The notes under the pieces: generated by a model
The model's database searches: none
Seen by the model: the letters and a program-made list of their open reading frames with translations, nothing else
Told to the model about the DNA's origin: nothing
From: Seriola aureovittata
Taxonomy: Eukaryota > Chordata > Actinopteri > Carangiformes > Carangidae
DNA length: 64,000 bases
Assembly: GCF_021018895.1 (NCBI RefSeq)
Contig: NC_079369.1
Span: forward strand, 10,816,694-10,880,693
Direction of reading: 5' to 3'
Shown here: piece after piece, positions 35,730 through 48,599 of the stretch
Numbering within the stretch: the stretch's first letter is position 1
Layout of the letters: every line of letters begins with the position of its first letter
Position numbers and translations under genes: made by a program

Positions 35730-37543
35730 GGGTAAACACCTCACTTGTGAATGAAGTCCAGTCTGAAATTAAAGACTCCTAGTGCTAGTTTTCTTTATTC
35801 TGCTTCAAACACTGAAAAAAATCAAAATAAGTAAATGGGTGGTTTTCACATGCCAACATTGAAATAATGAGACATATGGAAGAACATAAATCTTAACCTA
35901 AAGGGATACAAGAAGTCAGCTGTGACATACAACCCGCAGTCTGCGTTTCCTACTTTGAAATACTGCAACCAGATTAAGATCTTTCTTTTTTTCTTTCTTT
36001 CTATAGATTCAAATATACAAATACAAATTATACAGATACTGAGACATCAGAAACACAAAAACAAGTGGTTGTTTAGATTATGTAGTTATACACCTAATTG
36101 CTGCCTATATTCCCCTATTTCTGTATGTAACACACATATACAAAAGCCCTGTCTCTGAGTTCTTTCCTTGTTGCATGCATCTCATTTCAGAGTGATAATG
36201 CGATATTTGGTGTGTCTCGACACGCTTTGCCATCATAGCTCCTTTCACAAACCACATTTTATAACACTACTGCTGCATAGTAAAAATACAAACCTGCTGA
36301 CTCCCATTTTACTCACTGTCTTGTCTTTACTTGTGCGGAAGGCTGACGTAAAGCTTTATGGACGGGGTACATGCATTTTTCTCTCAAAGGGGTTACTGTC
36401 ATATTTATGAACAAATGGCGGTGGAATGTAATATGCATGGTGGGGAGAGAGGTACTGACTGTATCTGCTTATTAGAGGAAACATCAACAGTGAGATCATC
36501 TCAGACTGGGTTAACGCACACATTAATATAATAATTGTAATTTTCTGTATACCTACTCCAATACAACCTACCTCACCCAAAGTGCATATTCTGCACTCAG
36601 TGATTTTGAGTGGCCCTTGATGATGGTGATAGTGAGCCAAAGTGTTTTTGACCTGAGAAGAAGTGAGTTGTTCGCTGTGCTCACACCACATGCATGGCTG
36701 CGTTACCTACACAGTCTTCTGTTGATGGAGAAACTGGTATCTCTGCTTCTTGTGCAGTAGGTTTATCCATGATTGTTGTCTGGAAACAATCAGTTGCTCT
36801 TTGGCTGCAAAACTCCACTGCCACCAAAACCTGACATTTACCATTGTTTTTCTCCATTATTAAAATCAATCAAGCCTTTAATGCCTGCACACTGAAACTG
36901 CCCTCTTCGCTAATTTGAAAAGACCAGCAGAAGATTAATGAGCAAATCAACCAGGATACTTCCACAGAAACCTCAAAAATGATCTATTTGGGATTTATTT
37001 TTATGTAGTTTGATTGCGCAGAGTGAAATCAGCTAGATAAAACATATATTTTATGTTATATTATATTGTGATGTGTTCTGATTTTCAATTCTATCATACC
37101 AAGCAACTTTTCCTGTATTTTATGTTAAGAAAATTATGCTTTTCAATTCAGTTCTATTTTCTCCTGCCTTGTTCTATTCTGTTCTATTTCACATAGTGTT
37201 AAAATTCATACTTGACTTTGGAAATAGTATAACCAAATGAAAAAAATCTCACATCAAGGTCAGTTTACTAGCTCATTCTGTATAGTTTTCAACCACATGT
37301 CACATCTTTTCTCAGCTGTAATGGCGATGGATCAGTTTCCATCTCCGATTGATTGTGAAGGGGTCAAAGGAGAGTTGAAGGCGATTCACATCACACATCA
37401 CTGAGGAAGGTGGGAAAATCCAGTAAGTGGTCATTGACTTATTTGTCAAAATATTCTGTTATTCTATCTTTTACTTTGTTCTGTTCTATATAAGAATATG
37501 TGAGTGAAATGGATGAGGACAGAACTCCATCACAAACTGACCT

Positions 37544-37551
<8 letters not shown>

Positions 37552-37632
<81 letters not shown>
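37552..37632. repeat. (AC)n microsatellite
   Basis: Uninterrupted CA, about 40 units. Confidence 0.97.
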
Positions 37633-37636
<4 letters not shown>

Positions 37637-39471
37637 TGTAAATGATCTGCAGATCTGCACTGACTAATCCATGCAGTAATAGGAAACAGCAGAGGGAGAA
37701 ACCATATCCCTATGATGTGGGAGTCTGGATAAACTCTGTGCTGGTTTGACTGGATAAATAGAGGCCTATTCACACATCAGCAAACACAAACACACACAAA
37801 CAGAGAAACACAACTGTACACACACACACACACCCAGGCAGACACACACACAGGGCGAATAAAACTGCCGTGTGTGTGTGTACCTGCACTGTGTTACAGG
37901 TCCCTGAACGCCTGCAAACACATGTGATCTCCTGACCTTGTAGTGCAAACATTTGGCTATACTGTATATGGATATGTGTGTATGTGTGTGTGTGTTTGTG
38001 TGTGTCTGCTTGTACATGCATTGACGTGTCTGGGTGTGACTGTGTATGTTTTTGCAAGATCAGTGTGACTTCCTGGTTTTGCGTCTAGCGGGTCTGTATG
38101 AGTGGGACATGTGCAGTAACACTTTGTGCCGTAATTAGCTCCATCCAACTTATTTCCTGTTCCTGGCTGCAGGAAAGAACTGTGTCAACTGTGTGTGGGG
38201 GTGCAGCAACATACTGTATTTCTGTGTTGGCTCTGTATTCAGGGACATTGGATTTGAAATGAAACTATGAGGCTGAAGTGCTGACTTTCAGCTTCATGGT
38301 TATGCATGGTTGGTTGGATTAAGCAGCAGGACAATGATTGCAGACACAAAACCAAAACAACCAAGGAGTTCTAAATAGACTTGATTGACCAAGGCAGTCA
38401 CCTGACCCCAGTCCATCTGATCCGGTTTTGCACTCAACCCTGTTGCCAGAAGAATGCTGATGTTGGAAGCTTCTGCAAAATCCTGGATTACCATCAATTA
38501 CAATATTGTTTACACCCAAAATATTCTCTCTTTCAGTAACAATTGTAATGGTTAAGGTATAAGGGAAATATTCTAGTTCTGGAAAATACAATATGGTTAG
38601 GGTTAGGCAACTAAAACACTAGGCTAAAAGCTTTGGATTCATGGTTACAGTCACAAGGCAAACCTCAGTTTACTGCATAAAAGTCAGACATGCTGCACAC
38701 CCACCCACCACCTGGAACACCACAAGCTTACCGTCCACCTCACTACTTCCTTCGAGGCACTGAACGCTGCATGATTGTCCCACACAGACATAATTCCTCG
38801 GGATACTGGGCCGGTTGCACTTGCTGAAGACCAGACTGTGGGAAAAAAATGAAACAGACAAGAAATGACAGAGGCTCAACAGAATTATACTTTAAATCTC
38901 CACCTTTATTTTGACAGTGATAGTGGATACAGGCAGGAAACGCATCAGAGCGAGAGGGGACATGTAGCAAATGGCCCGGGCTGGATTTGAAGGACTCAAC
39001 CTAAATGGTACGTGATTAACTGGGTGAGGCACCAGTGTACAACCTAAAATCGGGAAAATAAAAAAATTATATAAAAATGACAAACATTCATTGACTGTTC
39101 ATCACACCCTCAAATTAAAGCTGAATTCCTGGATAAAAAGTGGTTGGTTACTATTCCAGTGAAAATGTGTTACAATCATACTGTTAATCAAGATGAGGGT
39201 TGTGAGGAAATGAGTGTCCACCCAAGCTTCATGAAGTCAGCGTCGGTCACTGTCCTGTTTTGACATATGTGAAAGAAGAGAGACACATAGAGAGAGAATA
39301 AGAGAAAGTTGACTCCATGTTTGGTACGTATGTATCCCAGAGCACTATGATCTACGAATTAATTTAGCTCAGTGGAATTTCTATGTAATTTATATCTGTA
39401 AGTGTCTCTACTGTATATATTTGACTGTATATCGGTTTTCTATATGTGAGGCCGTGAACTTGCACGTAGAA

Positions 39472-39498
39472 CCTTTCTTTCTTTCTTTCTTTCTTTCG
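39472..39498. repeat. (TTTC)n microsatellite
   Basis: Six tandem TTTC units. Confidence 0.9.
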
Positions 39499-40231
39499 TG
39501 TATAAAATATAAATATATTGTATTTGTGTGCGTTTGCCTGTGTACGGTTTGTTTTTTGTATAAATCTGGGCAAATATGTGACGATGGCGTATATAAATAT
39601 AAGTGTATTATTTGTGTATTAGTATTTGTGTGTGATGTATATTGGTACATTGTGTGTGTGTGTGTGCGTGTGTGTGTATAAATGGTATAAATGAATGTGT
39701 CTGTACAACATATGTGTGAGTAGGTTGCTGTGTGGGTGTGTGTCTGAAAATATGAGCTACTCTAGGAGCAGTTACAAAGCATGTGTATGTACAGTATGTA
39801 TGTGTATACTTTATGTGTCGTGTGTGTGTGTGTATGTGTGTGTGTGTATACACAGTTCCTTCAGGCTGTAGTAGACTGTAGACTGTGCTATAATCAGCCT
39901 GTTTGGCACAAGCCAATTGTGTGACTAATTGGGACTGAGGCCGACTGCAGTGAATAAAATACCTCCTCCTATTCCATTCTCACCATCATCATCATCATCT
40001 TTCCCCCTTTTTTTCTCTCTCTCTCACTCTCTCTCTATCTCTGTGCTTGTATCTCTGCAACAATATTTACTAGTTGCTTTTGTGTCATATCACACACACA
40101 CAATCTCAAACATGCACATTCGTGAATCCTTTAAACATACAAACATTTTCTTTTCCATTCATTAATAGTGCTGCATTTTCAAAGTCAACAGCATAAAACA
40201 AAACCCTAGTGAGTTCATACTTTCAGTATAT

Positions 40232-40255
40232 GAAGTAGTGTGTGTGTGTGTGTGA

Positions 40256-40285
<30 letters not shown>
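40232..40285. repeat. (TG)n(GA)n microsatellite
   Basis: TG units with one GAGTG break, then a short GA run. Confidence 0.9.
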
Positions 40286-40286
<1 letters not shown>

Positions 40287-40983
40287 GCCTCATGTAGTAC
40301 TTCATTTATGCCTTTGTATTTTTCTTTTCTTGATCATTTCCACAATAAATCCATTCAGCTTTTTACTTTGAGATAGCTGGTCATTTATCCAGCAGCACAG
40401 CAAAGAGTCGTTGCGTTTTGTTTTTCATCTCTGCATGTTGCTCTATATGTCCTGCATATCAAATGCTTACCCTGGATTTCTCAGGCGCTCACTCTTCATC
40501 TGACTCCCAGGTTTTTCTTGAATTCAATATACCTCACTGGACAGGAAAAATGGTTTGTTGCTCTATCAATATCACTAATCAAACAGGAATATCAATATCT
40601 TTCTCTCCATCCATCCCTCACTTTGTCTTTTCATTTTCTCTCTTTTTCTCTTGCTCTCTCTGCCTGTCGCTCTTTTTAAACATTTTGACAGTAGAATGCA
40701 TTATGTAAGTGTAAAATGTACTGGCAGGGGTTCTTGCGACCAGATGCAGCGTGTTCAAAAACACACAGAGAGGAAGAGAGAGAGGTGAGATGGACTGAAA
40801 GAGAGCAGATGCATGTATGCGTGTGAGGAATGCTGGATTGATGTGTGTGTGTGTGTTGGCCAAGGTGCAGATGGTAGATGTCAGTATTGAAAAATTCATG
40901 ATGCCATGTTTGGAGATTCCTGGGGGATATCTTGTTGTTCAACTGGCCTTACAGAGCAGGCAAACACAGCACACATATTCTCA

Positions 40984-41103
<120 letters not shown>

Positions 41104-42349
41104 ACCCTGGACCTATGAGTCTTCTAGTTTTCTGTGTGTGTGTGCGTGTGTGTGTGTGTTGAAAGATATGGAATCAAAGTCAGAGTTAGATGCAGAGAAG
41201 CACTGATACAGAATAGAGAAATGAAACATCTTTTTGTTATTTTGACTTTCTCTCTCTGTTTTTCTTTTTGAGTTTTGAGACGTTCTCCTCAGCCTCTCGG
41301 GGATTTCTTTGTCTCACAAAGTTGCTAGATCCATGTAACTGTCAAGTCAATATTTCACAACATTTCCACAAGAATAATTTGTTAGTTATGTACATTTCCA
41401 ACAACTATAAATACACTGACTTATTCAACTAGTGCCAGGATGTGTTTTTTTTTTCCCCTTGGTATATACCAGGTGCGAACCTCTATCTGTGTCGTGTTTC
41501 GTATTGAGTGTTGTGCACCTTTGAGGCCACAAGTTTGCTGAACACACTGACATGATGCTGATATCAAGTGGTAACTAAAAAATGTGCAGCAGCGAATCCA
41601 TCCAAAGTCCACAGGCAGCGGGAATCAGGCTAACAAGCAGCACTGACTCTACTGTGACTCTGGTACATGATCAATTTGCCCCGTAAATGTCCTCGGCTTT
41701 CTTTGGTACTCGGGCCACAGTTCAGCATGTACAGGAAGTGCCGAGTGTGAGTCTGTCTCTCACCAACAGATCTGCTTAAAGCTAAACTTTGTCAGACAGT
41801 AGTCAAGTCTGTGTTTAACACTATTTAAGGTTGTCATTTATTTCATTGATATGGCCGGCAGTTTGATAACTTCTAAAAGCCAAATATTTGCAGGAGAAGG
41901 TGAAAGCTTATGTCGGTGTTGGACTTTAGGGAAGGTGGTTAGGGCCATTTCCTGCAGGCAGTGTGTACCTGTCTCGATCCGAACTCGCAAAAATACTAGA
42001 AGGAAAGATTAGTTCATTCATATTGGTTCTACGTTGAACTTCAAACAGAATCTTTCAACACAAAAGAACAAAAAGAAGCCAGTTGATTTCAGCTGCGTTA
42101 TATTTCATCCAGAACATGAAAGTGACAGCAGATACATTATGTTCAAAGCCGCTTTCACAGCTGGAGTGTGTCACCAGAATAAGTAGAGGATTAGATGACA
42201 TATACAGTAAGTAGAATTATTAATTGGCAAAATCAATAAGTTATCAGTTTAGCTGTAGTCTATAATTATTCCAGTTGTGGACTCCATATTTCTGATGCAT
42301 AGTAACGCCCATGTTTTTATCAAAAATATTTTTTTTTTAAAATTCCACT

Positions 42350-42890
42350 CTTTGGCACAGTGGTGCTTTGAGCTATCGTCAACAAGCTAATATCCTCAAA
42401 ATGACAGTGCTAACACGCTGGTTTCTAAGCAGGTATAATGTTACTATGTTCACGAACTTGTGGTTAGCATAATATGATAATTAACATTTGCTAATTATCA
42501 CTTAACACAAAGCACAGCTGAGGATGACGGGAATGTCAGTTTTGCAGGTATTTGGTCAAAGCATTGGACAAATAAAAAAAATCTGACCTGATGATGACTC
42601 CATATGGAAAGTCAGGTAGGTACCAAAGTGATTATATTTCATTCTGAAGGGGGCATGAATCTGTACAGCAAATTTTCTGGCAATCCATCCAAATGTTAAG
42701 AGATTTCCCTCAAAAAAAACACAATCTCATTGTGGCTCTAAGGGGATCAGCAAAGTCATCCTGATACTAGGAACGTCCAAATTTAATGGCAATCCATCCA
42801 GTAGTTGCTGAGATAGTTTCATCTAGACCAAAGCTGTGGACTGACCAACAGACTGGCATCCACAGAGTCATGTCACTAGTATGGCTAAAA
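42350..42890. repeat. Long dispersed fish repeat with internal repeated units
   Basis: Contains in order CACAAAGCACAGCTGAGGAT, GGTATTTGGTCAAAG, GACCTGATGATG, AAGTCAGGTAGG, then two cycles of a CATCC...GGCAATCCATCC block (42671-42690 and 42788-42800), ending CTAGTATGGCTAAAA. I know these blocks from a high-copy repeat in percomorph fish genomes. It has no coding capacity. Confidence 0.6.
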
Positions 42891-44079
42891 ATCAGCAAAC
42901 AAACAAAGGAGTTACAGAGGAAGATACAGAAATAGAAAGAAGGAAGAGGAAGTCAGAGATGCTTTTCTTGCATAATGCAGAAGCTCAGTGACTTTGAGCA
43001 GTCCCTCGTGACATTTCATTGTTTACAGCGGCAACACATTTTTCCCCACGTGTGTTGTTCGTATTTATATGTATGTAAAAGATAGTGAGAAAGAGGAGTG
43101 AAGCTGGGAGAAAAGTATACATGCTTTCCTTTGTGTATCAACAAAGTGATCCCAACTCTCCATTACACACATTAGTCTATGGCTGCTCCTTCAACACAGT
43201 GTGTGTTGAGTGAGGTGTATTACGCATTAGCGTGCCAAGACCATTTGAGCACTCCAGACCCAAGTAGAGCGGGTTCGGACTCTGCACTAGGTAATGGAAA
43301 CTGGCAGCAACCGGCATGACAAACCCTAAGCCTCACACAGAGCTGAATATGAGTCTGAGTTCTCATTACAGCCCAATTTCTACTTTATTTCTACTACTTT
43401 CTATTTTTTTTAGTCAGCCCCAGCAGCTTTGTGTGTTTAGACTGAGTTTGTTTAAGGCAATATGGCTCAGCAGTACCTTATAGAAGTCAATGTAATGCTA
43501 TTTGCTTTGGATCTATTTGTCTGTCCTCTTGACTTCTTTATCTTGCTGTATCTTAGTTCTCAGTGCACAGATCAGCAGGATGTTTTCTTTGTGTAATGAA
43601 TATATAAAAAGGCAATTTTAAGATAATGTTTTGTCTGGGAAAATATAGGCTCAAATTCTTGCTCACTTGTTTTGGTGCTGTTCTGGAATAAAGAGTTTTT
43701 GGTTTTTTTAACTCCCGTGGTGATCATGTCATTTTTCCTCTTCTGTTTTTCTTTGTTGTCAAAGCATGAATGTAACTTCAAACAGCAGACAGGGGCTCAG
43801 TGTCCCACACCACCTTTCAGCTGACCTGCAAACTATCTGTCTGACCATCAGCATTACAATAATACATGGCATATACACTAATCAAGAATCAGGGTTTTAA
43901 CCAAGCCACTACACCTCATCTCATAAAAAATTAAACTAAAAATGATTTCAACCTCAAGTATTTCCCATAAATGTGACCATAACTGACGCTCCAGGTGGTG
44001 CATTTGTCGTATTCAGGGACAATCATTTGTAATGATTTGTGTATAAATCATCAACTTGAAGAAGCTGTAGGAGGCTTAC

Positions 44080-44133
44080 GCAGCTTGCCTCGATATATGC
44101 TGCTCTGCACGAGTCCTTGTTTCCCCCGGATCT
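44080..44133 (-). other. Isolated exon-like segment
   Basis: A 54-bp minus-strand segment with a pyrimidine-rich TTGTAG acceptor and a GTAAGCC donor, open in all three frames; one reads IRGKQGLVQSSIYRGKL. It leaves one base, which is compatible with the open frame of the 38732-38835 segment. No family is recognised, so coding status is uncertain. Confidence 0.12.
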
Positions 44134-44798
44134 CTACAATGGAAGTGATAAATGCCAAGTTAGAATGAGTCATAGAGCCACAATAGCCATATTTATAGCA
44201 AATACGTCAGGTTGAAATAAACTGAAATTATCCTTTAAAAAAGGAGAAAAAACTGCTGCTGTGTGCTCTAACACCTTATATCTCATGCATCACTGGCATC
44301 TTAAAAGCTGAATTTCACTCTTAAATTGGAATTCTGCGAAAGGTCTCTGTAGAAAAGCATGTTTCAACCTTCAGCCAGTTCTGAAGCTCCTGCACACATG
44401 TAACATCCCCTTAACATTTTGCTTTACGTGCAGAAATGTTCACACATCCCTGCTGTCGCTCAGCTTTGAAGTTAATGGAGGTAGAGATAAAGACATCGGA
44501 TATTGTTTTTACTTCGTGTCGCCCACCGCCTTGATATATCCTGTCATGCATGTCTGCACACAAATAGACACACATGCAGTAAATTATCTACATACAAACT
44601 TTTGCACATAAGCGTGAATGTGCATACCTTTACACACACAAATAAAAGCACTTTATATAGAAATGTATGCACCGTAGAATTAGCAGCACAAACATGTAAA
44701 CACGCAGACAGGAAATACTGCACGTCTGTGTTACTACGGGCAAATGTTTACACATAATACCACTTGCCTACGTACAGACAGGTACACACAACATTACA

Positions 44799-44800
<2 letters not shown>

Positions 44801-44889
<89 letters not shown>
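44801..44889. repeat. (AC)n microsatellite
   Basis: About 44 uninterrupted AC units. Confidence 0.97.
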
Positions 44890-44892
<3 letters not shown>

Positions 44893-45582
44893 CTTGGCAC
44901 ATTGCCAGGGTCATGTCATGTCAATTAAGTAGAGAAACTAAAAGCTTTCCACCTGGGCTTTACACCCCATCCCACAATATTAACCCTGTCCTGAACTGAG
45001 AATAGACACACACACACGCAGAGTTTAATTCGCCCACACTTAACCTCACATTACGCACCTCAGCTCTGACATTCCTGTTTTCTGTGGCAACTGTATCTGT
45101 GACAGGGTAAAATGAACAGAGAAAATTGTATCATCAGGAGCTGACAGATATGAAGTGAAAAGAACATGAACATGTGGGAGGGGGGTGAGGTAGTTGGAGG
45201 AGAGGGATGCAGAAGGTAAGGAGGGATGGGGAAAGGAAGTGCAGGAGTCAAAGTGTCTCAGAGAATTGAGAGGAAACACTGAATTCTGCATTCAGTCTTA
45301 GGGCCTGGACAATTGAAATCCATCAGTGCGTGAAAAGTTTTCAGCTAACTACCCACAGTGAGGTCTGTGGATTAACCATAGTAATGGTGAGATTGTTTGA
45401 GGAATATTTCTGTTTATTTTTTCAAATGTAACTTTCCCAAAGCTTTCAGTATCACAAACAAAATTCATGCAGAGTGTTACTGGCAGATCCCTCAAAATGT
45501 CAGCACTTAAAACAGAACATATCTGCATGGCTAGACACCACTTGTGGAAAGTGGGAAATCTTCTTTTTTTGTTTTTAAATAA

Positions 45583-45631
45583 TTTGGGTGAAATTACCCT
45601 TTAAATAACTTTTTAGGATAGACATTTTTGC
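45583..45631. repeat. Direct repeat, copy 1
   Basis: TTTGGGTGAAATTACCCTTT followed by AAATAACTTTTTAGGATAGACATTTTTG in shorter blocks. Copy 2 is at 46181-46228, about 600 bp away, differing at a few positions. TTTGGGTGAA..CCCTTTAA resembles ends of abundant fish MITEs. Confidence 0.6.
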
Positions 45632-45714
45632 AGACATGGAGCAGAGCAACCTTGTCTGGCCAAATGACACCATCTGGCGGGAAGCTGGGACATCATGGTC
45701 AGCCAGGGAGACTG

Positions 45715-45723
45715 TGCGTGTGT

Positions 45724-45779
<56 letters not shown>

Positions 45780-45800
45780 GTGTGTATGTGTGTGTGTGTG

Positions 45801-45843
<43 letters not shown>
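45715..45843. repeat. (TG)n compound microsatellite
   Basis: About 129 bp of TG with scattered GCG, TATG and AGG interruptions. It lies between the two direct repeats at 45583 and 46181. Confidence 0.95.
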
Positions 45844-45845
<2 letters not shown>

Positions 45846-46180
45846 CCTTCTGGGTGTGTCTGCATCACAGAAATTGTATGAGAGAGGTCTGTATAAAAGA
45901 GTGTGTCTAAAGAGACATATAAGACATAAAAAGGATGAGAGTTGTGCTTATGTGCTAAAGATTTTTATTTAATGTGTGTGGGTTTTTTTTTTTCTGTTTT
46001 CTGATAGAAAGTGACGCTGTGTGCCGGATGAGTTTCTGGCAGCAGACATGGGACATGCGACTAAAAACGGTTGTGTAATATGTTCCACACCCATCATTTT
46101 GAAAAGGGAAACTATTAACAGATCTTAAAAAAGTTGTAAACTCTGGATTTTTCTCTACAAATGAAAAATGACCTACTTAT

Positions 46181-46228
46181 ATTTGGGTGAAGTGAGCCTT
46201 TAAATAACTTGTTAGGATAGACATTTTG
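46181..46228. repeat. Direct repeat, copy 2
   Basis: TTTGGGTGAAGTGAGCCTTT then AAATAACTTGTTAGGATAGA and CATTTTG, near-identical to 45583-45631. Confidence 0.6.
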
Positions 46229-46405
46229 TAAATGTTACATATTACACATTACTGTATGTGAACACTACTGAGTAACCCTGTAAAAACTTTGCCTTCATTT
46301 TATGACACATCGTCCTCAGTGACAGCAGCATTCCCTGGGAGAGTAAATGTCAAAGTGACATTGAGCGAGCATCAAGCCAGTCTGCTCTATGTGTATGTGT
46401 TTGTC

Positions 46406-46408
<3 letters not shown>

Positions 46409-46444
<36 letters not shown>
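46409..46444. repeat. (TG)n microsatellite
   Basis: About 18 TG units. Confidence 0.95.
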
Positions 46445-46446
<2 letters not shown>

Positions 46447-47257
46447 CCTAGTCTGAGTGTCCCTTGGGACTGGAGCTGGCTGGCTGACTGTTCCCAAGCT
46501 GTCACCAGACATTGACTCAGAACGCTATACACTCAGCATCAACACACTGATTCACTGAGCCCCATCCATCCATCCATCAAATTCATAAACACATTCTGAG
46601 AAGCTCTGAATCCCACACTCATCTGAATGAAATTAATTTCAGCTTTCTCAACTGAATTACGCTAGAAAGCAATATTTTTCAAATCTCTTACTTGTTACAG
46701 CCGGAATTGGATTTGTTTTCAGGAAATATTTGCTTATTGAACTCTTGAGGAAGCATTTGGTCCTATTAAGGCGTCAATGATTTCACTGGCAACATTGAGC
46801 ATTCAGACCACAAGCAGCCACATTGCTGCATTACTGTTCTCTCTGCCTGCATCTGCTAAATGTTTGTTGTAGTTTGTCATGAAGTTGCAGAGTAAGAGCG
46901 ATATTGTGTAATACACACATACTGACTGGCTCGCATCATTAACAGCTAATATGTCCTAGATTTTCAGCTCTTAGAGCCTTTTTCAGCCTCCTGTTCTGCC
47001 TCCTGTTTTTGGGCACCAGGTTGGTGAGCGGCTCTGATGGCCTCAGTGTGCGTCCAATGAAGAGCTTGTAACATTGTCTAAAGGGTTCAGTATTCTTGAA
47101 ATGAACCAGTTTATACTATGTATCATCCAATCATGTCTGTAAAGGGAAAGTGTTCATAGCTGTTCCAAACGGCCACACACACACAACGGACCAACCATAG
47201 CTTCCTCATGCTGACCATCATAGGCTGCATCATGCTCAAGGAAGTGCTTGTCAGACT

Positions 47258-47265
47258 GTCTATAG
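47258..47265. repeat. Left 8-bp target site duplication of the hAT MITE
   Basis: GTCTATAG, identical to the copy at 47567-47574. Confidence 0.9.
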
Positions 47266-47566
47266 CAGGGGTCCCCAAACTTTTTCCTGTGAGGGCCACA
47301 TAACTTTTCCCTTCTCTGATGGGGGGCCGGGTTCAGTTTGTAACAGAAAAAGTGTGACGATCGCAGGGGTGCCTAAATGTAAAAATGTATTGTTTTCTAG
47401 AAAGCCACACATAACCAAATAACCCTTTCCGGGTTCTTCACAGAAAAAAAAGTCAGGAAATAAATAATAACACTATTAATGAAATAAATAATAATAGTTC
47501 AGGGGGCCGGGACAAATGTGGGGGCGGGCCGTATCCGGCCCGCGGGCCTTAGTTTGGGGACCACTG
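47266..47566. mobile_element. Complete hAT-type MITE (301 bp)
   Basis: Terminal inverted repeats CAGGGGTCCCCAAACT (left) and CAGTGGTCCCCAAACT (inverse of right end) match at 15 of 16 positions. An exact 8-bp target duplication, GTCTATAG, flanks it at 47258-47265 and 47567-47574. The CAGgGGTCCCCAAAC terminus and 8-bp duplication are diagnostic for the hAT superfamily. The interior is non-coding, with GGGCCGGG-rich blocks near both ends. The intact duplication suggests a fairly recent insertion. Confidence 0.92.
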
Positions 47567-47574
47567 GTCTATAG
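47567..47574. repeat. Right 8-bp target site duplication of the hAT MITE
   Basis: GTCTATAG, identical to the copy at 47258-47265. Confidence 0.9.
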
Positions 47575-48599
47575 TATACAATGAATGCCTATGAGGAGAG
47601 ACTGTCTGAAAGTGTCTGTCCCGATTACTAATTGTACAAATTAATTTTGTCAAAACAACAAAGGCCTGTCCTGGAATAAAGATCAAGAAGGTGACGTAGC
47701 CAGAAGGAGGCTAAGACAGCAGCCTTTTTGCATCACCTTCAAACAACCTTGAACCTTTAGACATGGTTAGACAACACATTGTATGAACTAATTTGTCTCA
47801 GTTATAGTGAACCCTTTTGACAATCCAACACACACACTAGCTTTCAGCTAGCTAACCTTAGTTAGCTAAACTGTGATTCAGAAACTCTGCAGGTAAGAAA
47901 TAAAGTGTATTAAACGAGCTAGATACTTAGCTACTGCTATTTACATTTACCTAATGGAAATGGTAGAAATGGTACGGGCTACTTCAGGGGTGTTATTTCA
48001 AGCATTAATATGGTAAATGTAGCGTAATACAAGAAGGATATATAAACTGTTGTTTTTACCTCTTTCGGGGGGGTCCAAGTCTTAATTGGGGGCCCCCCCC
48101 AATCTCCCCTATAATTCAAACCCTTACTACAGCAATAAAGAATTTGGTAGAGACAGTGAACTTGCTCTCTTTAAATACTGGGGTGAATTACAGAGGAGGT
48201 GCAGCTGGGTGAACAGCTGTGATGAGCAGAAACAAGAGGATGCGACAGATAGTGGGCAGGTGAGGGAAAGGAGAAGAGGACAGAGAAGCTTGTGTTATAT
48301 CACACTATAGATGTGTGTGATATAGATGAAAAACAACACAAAAATATTTACACAGACTATGATTTGATTTGAATATTTGAATGCCACATTGGCAAGTAGA
48401 GATTTAGCACACCAGATCTTCATCCCTTTACACGCGGATTTTACTGGCAGTATTCTACATCGAGGATCAGCTAAAAACAACCCAAAGCAGTCTGGATTGC
48501 TGCTGTAACAGTGGGTCAACCAACTGAGTATGTTCCAACAGAATAAGACCAGTGAACTAACACACATACACACCTACAGTACCTATCAAAGTGAGCTGC

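Larger units (their letters stand above)
31069..38835 (-). other. Candidate spliced locus of unknown product
   Basis: Four minus-strand segments with acceptor and donor sites: 38732-38835 (104 bp), 36707-36779 (73 bp), 34368-34458 (91 bp) and 31069-31118 (50 bp). Joined in order, one frame stays open through all four junctions. It contains WDNHAAFSASKEVV, then MDKPTAQEAEIPVSPSTEDC, then DADHDLVGADTPLW, then NPPDTRHIDFDDIFG. I do not recognise the product. The 34368-34458 segment has a particularly good acceptor, and in a second frame it begins with ATG and a hydrophobic, signal-like stretch (MTWWVLTLLCG). No terminal exon or poly(A) site was found. Chance splice-like sites are common in 64 kb, so this is only a candidate. 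Confidence 0.2.
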
